A stretch of DNA of 64,000 bases from Raffaelea ambrosiae (Eukaryota > Ascomycota > Sordariomycetes > Ophiostomatales > Ophiostomataceae): the NCBI GenBank assembly GCA_002778195.1, contig PCDI01000002.1:992001-1056000 (forward strand). Reading direction: 5' to 3'. Of this stretch, positions 56,276 through 64,000 are shown piece after piece. Every line of letters begins with the position of its first letter. The stretch's first letter is position 1. The translations under genes and the position numbers were made by a program. The notes under the pieces were generated by a model. It made no database searches. It saw only the letters and a list, made by a program, of their open reading frames with translations, and was not told the DNA's origin.

Positions 56276-59175
56276 CTACGCATTGGTCTGACCCATGGCC
56301 GAGGACACGGTGTTGACCGCCTTGGTGACAAAGTCGGGGACGCCCGACATGCTGTTGGCGGTGGTGGTGCCGCTGGCAGGCCCGCCCATGAAGCTGCCGC
56401 CGCCGTTGGTCACATAGGTCGAGCTGCTGCCATCGGTGACGTAGGTGCCGGAGCTGCCGTTGGTGGCATAGGACCCGTTGGTCTTCGCGTTGGTGTAGCC
56501 GCCATTGGTGGTGTATTCTGCTCCGCCGGTGGTGTAGTTGCCGTTGTTCATGCCGTTCATGCCGTTCATGCCGTTCATGCCGTTCACGCCGTTCACGCCG
56601 CCGTTTGCGCCGCCGTTCGCGCCGCCGTTCATGCCACCGGACCGGCTCGAGCGCTGGGTGACGGGGGCGGCCTTGCGCGTGATCTTGGGCGCCGCCGGGA
56701 TGCTCTTGCTGGCGCTGCCCGAGCCGATGGCAAAGATGGGGCTCTGCCAGGTCTCGCCGTTGCGGGCCATCTCCCGGTACTCGGAGGCCTTGCCGCTGAA
56801 GCCGCTGGGCAGCTGGATGTTGGGGAAGATGCTCTCCTCCTTGGCGAAAGCGAAGTTGATCTTCTTGTCGTCGGCGGCGGCGGCGGACCGGCTGGCCTTG
56901 GCCTTCTTCTTCTTCTCCTTGTCGTCGGCGGCGCGCTTCTTGGCCGCGTCGAAAAAGAGCTTGTACGCGTTCTGCTTCTTCGCGTCCGGGTCGGCCGCGT
57001 TGGCCTTGCCGTCGCGGTCGGCCTGCTGCTTGACCTGGTAGGCGGTGGCGTCGAGCTTGTCAAAGTTGTCGCGGATGGCCTTCTCGAGCACCTTTTGCAG
57101 GACGGGCCGCAGCAGGGCCAGGGCGATGGGCTTGAACATGTTGATGAGCATCTTGTGGCGCGACTGGTGCACCTTGATCTTGAGGCAGTCGATGTCGACC
57201 TTGACCGTGTCGACCTTGAAGAAGTTCTGCGCGTCCTTCTTCTTGTCGGCGCTGCTGAGCCCGAGCGCGAAGCTGAAGCCGGAGCCGGCCAGGAAGAGGC
57301 TGAAGACGCCAATGTCCGTCAGCGACGGGAAGCCCTGCTTCTTCTTGATGTAGTAGCTGACGTTGCGCAGGTCGGTCTGGATGCCGCCGACCTTGACGGT
57401 GACGGCGTGCTTGTTGCTGCCGAGCCCGGCCTTGGCCAGCTTGCGGCCCCACGCGACGTGGTTGTTGTTGTACACCTCGACCAGGTTGGGCATGAAGTTG
57501 TCGCTCTCAAAGATGAGGTTCTCGATGACCGCGTCGATCTGCGCGTCCGAGTACTCGATGCGCGGGATGGGGACGTACGCGAGGCTCTCCAGCCCGGCCG
57601 GGAGGATCACGTTGGTCAGGTCCTTGACGAGGTGCTTCTTGAACTTGGGCTTGCCGTTCGCGTCCTGGCCGAGGTGCTTGAACAGCCGGTCCACCGACTG
57701 CCCAAAGGCCTTGTTCTGCGGGTCCTTGTCGAACTGGTCCGCCAGGAACTTGCACTCGTCCACGATGCGGTCCGTCGACGACTTGTACTTGCTGCCCATC
57801 AGGTACTTGCTGCGCTCCTGCAGCTGCCTGGCATCCTGGTTGGCCGCCTCGTCGACGACGTAGCCCGTCTCCATCAGGCAGCGGCGCACGTACATGTCGG
57901 CGTCCTGGAACCAGGCCTTGAGCTCCGGGTCGTTGTCGGCGTTCCTGTACATGGTGTCGATCGACTCCACCAGGCCGTCCATGGAGGTGCCGTTGGCAAA
58001 GCGCTCGAGCACCGTCCGGAGGTCGTACTCGGCCTGGGAGAGGCCGGCACGCACCTCGCGGCCCGAGCCGAGAGTGCCGCTGCTGCCGCTCTTGGCGTGG
58101 CCGCGGTAGGTCTCCGCCATAGACAGGAGGGCCTCGATGGCCTGGCGGTAGTCGGGATGCGACTGGCACTCGACGACGATTTTCTGGCCGAGTTAGGAGG
58201 CCGATGAATCAAAGACTGGTAAAAAAAAAAAAAACACAAACTCACCTTCATGCGGTTAATGAGCTGCTGACGGCGCTCCTGGGGCACCTTCTCGTCCAGG
58301 TACGCCTTGGTGTGGGCGTGGAACTGGTCCCTTCTCTCCTTGGCCAGGCGCTTGAGCTCGTCGGCGTCCTGCTCGCCCGTGGAGCCGGACATGGTGCCAT
58401 TGGAGCCCTGGACCAGCTGGCCATCCTGAGCGCTCCCGGCCTGCTTCTTCTTGGCCAGGGCCTGGGAACGCTTCTTGAGACCCTCCTTGGACCATTCTTC
58501 CTTGTTGAACTTGGGAGCCTCGGCCCAGCTGTTATCCGGGGCCTCGTCGTAGACACCGGCCATCTCTTCCTCGGACGGACGGAACTTGGACGAGGCCTTG
58601 GTGGCACCGTCCGCGGCAACGTCCCTGAGCAGAGTGGAGGCATCCTTCACTGGGAAGTGTTAGCATGGGTAGTCTCGGGTAGCCCTGAGAGAGGCTCTTC
58701 AGATGCACCCAAGACACTACTTACACAGCTTGCGGAATTGGCCATTGGTGATGAGCAGGTTGCCCAGGGTCTTCAGCCCCTGCAGCGCCTTCTGGCCGTC
58801 ATCCTTGGCCGCATTCTTGTTGAACGTAGAGTTCGACTTCGGGTTGGCCGTGCTCTTGTAGTCGTAGTGGCTGGTCTGGTAGATGAAATCCTGGACCAGA
58901 TTGCCCTCGTTCTTGGACAGGACGAGGTACTTGGCCTTCTCGACGACGTCGCGCAGCTCGCCCACCAAAGCGCGGCCCTCGGGCGACAGCCGGTTGGACG
59001 GCTGCGTCAGGGCCTTGGACGCCAGGAAGCTGTTCAAGGTGCTGTCGATCTGGGCATTTGACGGCATCTTGCCCATCTGGAAGGCGCTGGCGATGCCATA
59101 GAACTGCAGCTTGCGATAGACATCGGCATCGCGCTCCTTGATGTTGGTCGGCCGGTTGACCTCTCGGACAGCCAT
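56276..59175 (-). CDS. HAM1-like family protein (HAM1_N plus HAM1_C)
   Basis: Exons 59175-58725, 58649-58246 and 58183-56276 (minus) give 920 aa. The start is in a good context (TTCCACCATGG). The N-terminus MAVREVNRPTNIKERDADVYRKLQFYGIASAFQMGKMPSN and the long helical region match what is called HAM1-like in fungi. The C-terminal half (IEYSDAQIDAVIENLIFESDNFMPN, KVHQSRHKMLINMFKPIALALL) resembles the lipid-binding BPI/SMP-like part reported for this family. Charged helices (KKKKAKASR) and a low-complexity tail with NGM and NG repeats from 9-nt units (56547-56604) follow. Substrate and cellular role are not known to me; lipid handling is a guess from fold resemblance. A 22-codon upstream ORF ends 8 nt before the start. 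Confidence 0.78.
56547..56604 (-). repeat. 9-nt tandem array encoding NGM/NGV repeats
   Basis: Plus-strand unit GTTCATGCC occurs four times, then GTTCACGCC twice. It codes for Gly-Met-Asn repeats in the HAM1-like protein tail. Confidence 0.85.
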
Positions 59176-60342
59176 GGTGGAATTCAGACAAGCGACAAGT
59201 TTAGAGAAGAAATGGTTAACGATAGTGCGAATCTTGGCTTGGTATGGAACATGGGAAAGAGCACTCTTTGTTGCAGGTCGAAATAGGGGTATAATCCTAC
59301 AAAAAGCACACAGGGATATCTGTAAAAGGGGCAAAGCAAGACAGGCGGGTTGGCAAATGAGGAGGAGAAGGCGGGCTACAAGATCAGGCGAAGGTCTCAG
59401 AACATGTCTAATATAGAATACTGGGCTTTCCACGATCACAGGATGTCCATTGTTGGGCTCCTACTAAACCTACGTCATATCTGGGCCTCGACAAGACAAA
59501 GCACGAGCATGCCACGACGCACACACGGTACAGCGACAGCTAGGTGGCCAAGATGGAGTGTGGCATGGTTATGATGCGAAGGCAAACAGGCGATCTCTTG
59601 TATAAGTGATGACGACAGCTGCCATCCGTAAGCCACACAAAGGGATGGACACAGAGAGCTGATCATCCAGGCCAGCTGCCCGCTAGCCTCTGGTGTCAGC
59701 ACTGGCCGGGAGGCGCATGCCTTCACACGCGGCGAGCAAGCTCTCAGTCATGGCCCGCGGCTCACAAAGTTGGCAGCCAGCGGGCACCAGGGAGCCCACT
59801 GCCCGGCGTGCCAGGCCACGCCGTCGCCCAAGGACGTCCCATAAAGAGAAATGGTGCGTCGTTTGGAGACCGGAGAACGCCATGATGTCATAGACGCTAA
59901 GCAGTGCGGTGGGCAGGGAGACGACGTCCAAGACAAAGGGAAACGGCCCTGCCACGACGTCGTGGAAGGGTGGGTGGTTGGGCAGGAGATCCAGCCCGAG
60001 ACAGACAGCTTGGGGGGGGGCGGGGGGAAGAGACAGGGCCAACACATGCCGTTGAGGCAGCCAAGACGAGCCATGGTAGAGTGTTGAGACGACCGAGAGA
60101 AAGTGGAGACTTACACCGAAAACGGGACCCTGTGACCCCCCACGTGAACGGCTTTGTCAACGGTCACGTGAAGAGTCAGGTGCTCCCGGTCCGGATGTGG
60201 AGACGACCAGCCTCACTAGGCAGCCTTGCCTGTTGCCTCGACCGTTTGCGTGGTCCAGACAGCCTTATGTAGGTTGGGTTGTTCTTTTGGGCCGCCGACT
60301 GACCTTTGGCGTCTTGCTGGCAATCCACCACTCAGCGCTGCG
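59176..60342. promoter_or_regulatory. Divergent promoter region of the HAM1-like gene and lig4
   Basis: A 22-codon upstream ORF (ATG 59252-59250, stop 59186-59184, minus) precedes the HAM1-like start. Near lig4 there are two CACGTG boxes (60141-60146, 60165-60170) and an ATG-TAG start-stop pair at 60267-60272. No third gene is supported in between. Confidence 0.5.
60141..60170. promoter_or_regulatory. Paired CACGTG boxes upstream of lig4
   Basis: CACGTGAAC at 60141 and GTCACGTGAA at 60163-60172 lie 24 nt apart (start to start) and 173-202 nt before the lig4 ATG. The arrangement is like that before pif1. Confidence 0.45.
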
Positions 60343-63300
60343 ATGAGCCAACAACCACCCGCACAGAATGACGGCTCGCCGGACGCCGAGGCGAGAGACG
60401 AGGACATCCAGCAATATGGCGATGCTGCGGACGACGAAAGGTCTGCACAGACTGTGGCATGCGCGTGTGCGCGTGTAGTACTCGATCATACTGGTGGTTC
60501 TAGCTCAAGCACTAACCGACGGCAGATACCCAAACCGTCCTCACAACCACGGCGTGACACTCCTCTTCGCCGACCTGTATGGCAGCCTGTTCAGCCCGCT
60601 CAGCGAGATCAAGGCACAGCCAGCAGCAGCCGCCCGGGCGCGAGCGCCAGGGCGGCTCAAGCAGGGCGGCTATGGCCAGCACCGGCTGTCGCCGCACGAG
60701 CAGCGGCGGGCGGTGATTTCGCGGTTCATCGCGCGGTGGCGGCACGAGGTGGGCGACGACTTCTACCCGGCGCTGCGGCTGATTCTGCCGGACAAGGACC
60801 GCGACCGGGGCGTGTACGGCCTCAAGGAGAACACGATCGGCAAGCTGCTGGTCAAGCTGATGAAGATCGACAAGAACTCGGAGGACGGGTACAACCTGCT
60901 GCACTGGAAGCTGCCGGGCCAGACGGCGGGCAGCAGCCGCGTGGCCGGCGACTTTGCCGGGCGGTGCCACGAGGTGCTGGCGAAGCGGCCGCTGCGGACG
61001 GAGCCCGGCGACCTGCGGATCGGGCAGGTCAACGTGCTGCTGGACCGGCTGGCCGCGGCGAGCGGCGAGGCGGAGCAGCTGCCGATCTTCGAGACGTTCT
61101 ACCTGCACATGAACGCGGACGAGCTGGCGTGGCTGATCCGCATCGTGCTCAAGCAGATGAAGGTGGGCGCCAGCGAGCGCACGATGCTCAACCTGTGGCA
61201 CCCGGACGGCGAGGCGCTGTTCAGCGTGTCGTCGAGCCTGCGGCGCGTGTGCTGGGAGCTGCGCGACCCGGAGGTGCGCCTGCAGCAGGGCCACGCGGGC
61301 GTGGCGCTGATGCAGTGCTTCCAGCCGCAGCTGGCCCAGTTCCAGGTGTCGGCGTCGTTTGACAAGATGGTGCAGAAGCTGGGCACCGGCGACGACGACC
61401 GCGAGTTCTGGATCGAGGAGAAGCTCGACGGCGAGCGCATGCAGATGCACGTGGTCGCCGACGACGCCGTGCCGGGCGGCCGCCGCTTTGGCTTCTGGTC
61501 GCGCAAGGCCAAGGACTACACCGCCCTCTACGGCGACAGCCTCGCGAACCCCCAGTCCGCGCTGACCCAGCACCTGCGCGGCGCCTTTGCCGACGGCGTG
61601 CGCAACGCCATCCTCGACGGCGAGATGATCACCTGGGACCCCGTGCTGGACAAGATCGTCGCCTTTGGCACGCTCAAGACCGCCGCCCTCGACGCCCAGA
61701 GCCACCCCTTTGACAGCACCGCGCCGCGCCCGCTGTTCCGCGTGTTCGACATTCTGTACCTCAACGACCAGCCGCTGACGCGCTACACGCTGCGCGACCG
61801 CCACCGCGCGCTCGAGCGCGCCGTCGTGGGCGTGCCGCGCCGCCTCGAGGTCCACCCCTACGCGAGCGCGACGACGCCCGACGCCGTGGAGCCCATGCTG
61901 CGGCAGATCGTCGCCGACTCGTCCGAGGGCCTGGTGCTCAAGAACCCGCGCTCCATGTACCGCCTCAACAGCCGCAACGACGACTGGATCAAGGTCAAGC
62001 CCGAGTACATGACCGAGTTTGGCGAGTCGCTGGACTGCGTCGTCGTCGGCGGCTACTTTGGCTCCGGCCGTCGCGGCGGCATGCTCTCGAGCTTCCTGTG
62101 CGGCCTGCGCGTGGGCCAGAACCACATCGACGCCGGCGCCAGCCCCGAAAAGTGCCTGAGCTTCTTCAAGGTCGGCGGCGGCTTCCGGACGGAGGACTAT
62201 GCCGAGATCCGGCACCTGACCGAGGGCAAGTGGGTCGACTGGGACAGCGCCAACCCGCCCAGCGAGTACATTGAGCTGGCCGGCGGCGACCGGGTGCAGG
62301 CCGAGAAGCCAGACGTCTGGATCCGGCCCCGAGACTCGATTGTCCTGTGCGTCAAGGCGTCCAGCTTTGCGCCCTCGGACACCTTTGCGTCGCGCGAGAC
62401 GCTGCGCTTTCCGCGCTTCCGGCGGCTGCGACTCGACCGCGCCTGGGACACGGCGCTGGACGTGGAGCAGTTCCAGGCGCTGCGCGACCGCATCGACGAG
62501 GAGACCCGGGAGAAAAAGGAGATGCAGATGGAGGACCGGCGGCAGCGGCGGCCCACCAAGAAGGCGAAGCTGGGACTGGTGATTGCTGGGCAGGACCGCA
62601 ACGCCACCGTCGGCTTTGCTTCGCAGGCGCTGCCCCAGGCCATGGTGGCCAGGGACGTGTTCGCCGGACGGAGCTTCTGTGTGCTGTCCGAGTCCATGAA
62701 ACCGCAGCGGAAGAGCAAGGTGCAGCTGGAGGCGCTGATCAGGGAGAACGGCGGACGCATTTTGCAGCGCCCGGACCCGGGCTCGGACATGGTGATTCTC
62801 GCAGACAAAAAAGTCGTCAAGGCCGCCTCCTTGATCAAAGCCGGCGACGTCGACATCGTCCGGCCGCAGTGGCTGTTTGACTGTCTGGCACAGAGCGGCG
62901 GTGCCTTTCTGCTGCCCTACGAGGCACAGCATCTCCTCCACGCGACAGAAGAGACGGAGCATCAGGCGACACTCAACACGGACGAATACGGCGACAGCTT
63001 CGCACGGGATGTGGATGTGGCGGAGCTGAAGAGCATCCTTGGACGGATGCAGGACGGGAGCAGTGCACACACCGGGGACGGGTCCCGTGAGCCGTTCAGC
63101 AAGACAGAGTTCCTGGACCAGCTGGACGAACACGGCCATGGTCTGGAGCCGAGCAGGCTGTTTGCCTTCCGACGATGCGCAGTCTACATTGCGGCCGCGC
63201 CTTCGGTTCCGGCAACCGAGGTGGTGCGTCTGGCCAACTGGATACGGTTTGGATGCGGCGCGGTGAAGAAGAGTTTGGACGACGAGACCGTGACACATGT

Positions 63301-63454
63301 GGTCGTTGTCGGCAGCGACGGCGAGAAGAGCAAGGAGATCAGGCAGCAGATGAGTCTGAGGAGGAAGCAGCCACGGATTGTCAGCGCGGCATGGGTCGAG
63401 GAATCGTGGAAAGAAGGCACGATGATTGACGAAGAGCAGTATGCTCCTGTCTAA
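60343..63454 (+). CDS. lig4: DNA ligase IV (non-homologous end joining)
   Basis: Exons 60343-60440 and 60526-63454 give 1008 aa; the splice restores DDERYPNRPHNHG, the normal Lig4 start region. An N-terminal DNA-binding domain precedes the nucleotidyltransferase with motif I EKLDGER (nucleophile K332), FDILYLNDQPL, SEGLVLKNP and WIKVKPEY. The OB-fold region is followed by two C-terminal BRCT domains (about 735-840, including GGRILQRPDPGSD; and about 905-1008, ending AWVEESWKEGTMIDEEQYAPV). Lig4 seals double-strand breaks with Xrcc4/Lif1; the Neurospora orthologue is mus-53. The intron donor GTCTGC is weak for fungi, but an unspliced reading frame would be lost. It converges with the uracil phosphoribosyltransferase gene, with 250 nt between stops. 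Confidence 0.95.
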
Positions 63455-63704
63455 GAGAGGAACTCCGGCCAGAAGTGGTGCAAACCAATGTAAGATAGGA
63501 TGAACACTCCGCAAGAAGAGCAAGAGCTGGCATTGGGACGATTTATTGGGACCAAAAATTGCGACCAAAAAGCAGATAAAATAGTACAGAACTGGGCCAT
63601 GCAAGGCCTCGCTAAGAGTGCTTAAAAAAGCAATCGTGCCTTGGAGTAAAGCAGTCCAGTCTCATCTCAGGAGTCTTGTCAACCACTCAGCCGGGCTTGC
63701 GTTC

Positions 63705-64000
63705 TCATTTCCCGATAGTCAAGAACAGGCGGTCACCAATGTCTCCCAGACCTGGCTTGAGCATGCCGGCATCGGTCAGTTCCGTGTCCACACCCGCCGA
63801 CCAGATCTCGACCCCCTCCGGCCACTCGCTGGCGGCTCTCTGGACACCCGGCAGGGCAGCAATGACAGAGAGGACGATGATGCGGGCCACACCCCATTCG
63901 CGCAGCGACTGGATGGCGGCAGCGCAGGTGCCGCCCGTGGCGATGACCGGGTCGAGGAGAATGGCCAGCTTGTCGGCATTCGAGGCTGACGGGTCGCCAA
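63705..64000 (-). CDS. fur1: Uracil phosphoribosyltransferase, C-terminal part (5'-truncated by the window edge)
   Basis: The frame is open from the right edge to the TGA at 63707-63705, giving about 98 residues of the C-terminus; the start lies outside the window. The PRPP-binding motif ILLDPVIATGGTC and the terminal PGLGDIGDRLF(L)T are hallmarks of UPRT (Fur1), which converts uracil and PRPP to UMP in pyrimidine salvage and activates 5-fluorouracil. No intron is visible in this part. Confidence 0.88.
   Translation of the reverse strand, partial: GDPSASNADKLAILLDPVIATGGTCAAAIQSLREWGVARIIVLSVIAALPGVQRAASEWPEGVEIWSAGVDTELTDAGMLKPGLGDIGDRLFLTIGK

Noticed and set aside
60512..63604. Open frame of 1030 codons on minus opposite lig4
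   Set aside because: Antisense shadow. GC-rich codon usage keeps stops rare.
1..64000. Secondary-metabolite or defence gene cluster
   Set aside because: No PKS, NRPS, P450 cluster, NLR or transposon is present; all recognised genes are core cellular genes.

Overview
The window is nuclear DNA from a filamentous ascomycete, most likely a Sordariomycete (an order such as Ophiostomatales is possible, but the sequence does not settle it). The evidence is short spliceosomal introns (mostly 50-170 nt) with GTANGT-type donors and CTAAC branch points, GC-rich coding exons, pyrimidine-rich leaders, and single-copy genes that match Pezizomycotina orthologues. There are no operons. I see no transposon, CRISPR array, rRNA gene or convincing tRNA. 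All exon structures below were worked out by hand and checked for continuous frame across splices.

Layout. Left edge (1-473, minus): 3'-truncated secreted spherulin-4/GH135-type protein. Then about 7 kb without a gene, ending in a leader full of tandem repeats. 7.5-22.4 kb, all on plus: Cla4-type PAK kinase, RanBP1/Yrb1, YEATS protein Taf14, and a large Zn2Cys6 regulator. 23.4-36.8 kb, all on minus: an ADF-H scaffold protein of unknown function, PP2C phosphatase Ptc1, and ESCRT-III subunit Vps2. Fzo1 mitofusin (plus) is divergent from Vps2. Tom22 and the Na+/H+ antiporter Nha1 follow on minus. Pif1 helicase and Edc3 (plus), a HAM1-like protein (minus), DNA ligase IV (plus), and the C-terminus of uracil phosphoribosyltransferase (minus, cut by the right edge) complete the window.

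These are mostly housekeeping and signalling genes in an ordinary euchromatic stretch, not a gene cluster. Loose themes are mitochondria (Fzo1, Tom22, the predicted dual-targeted Pif1), DNA maintenance (Pif1, Lig4) and polarity or stress signalling (Cla4, Ptc1, Nha1, ADF-H protein).

I found no convincing new multi-gene system. The most informative signals are regulatory or structural. They are a 10-codon upstream ORF whose stop overlaps the fzo1 start codon; an AUG-free stretch of about 1.2 kb upstream of ptc1; a probable alternative-start mitochondrial presequence on Pif1; paired CACGTG boxes ahead of pif1 and lig4; an in-frame upstream exon that could lengthen Taf14; first coding exons of only 6, 12 and 17 nt; and many small tandem duplications (9-nt units inside genes, 7-17-nt units outside).
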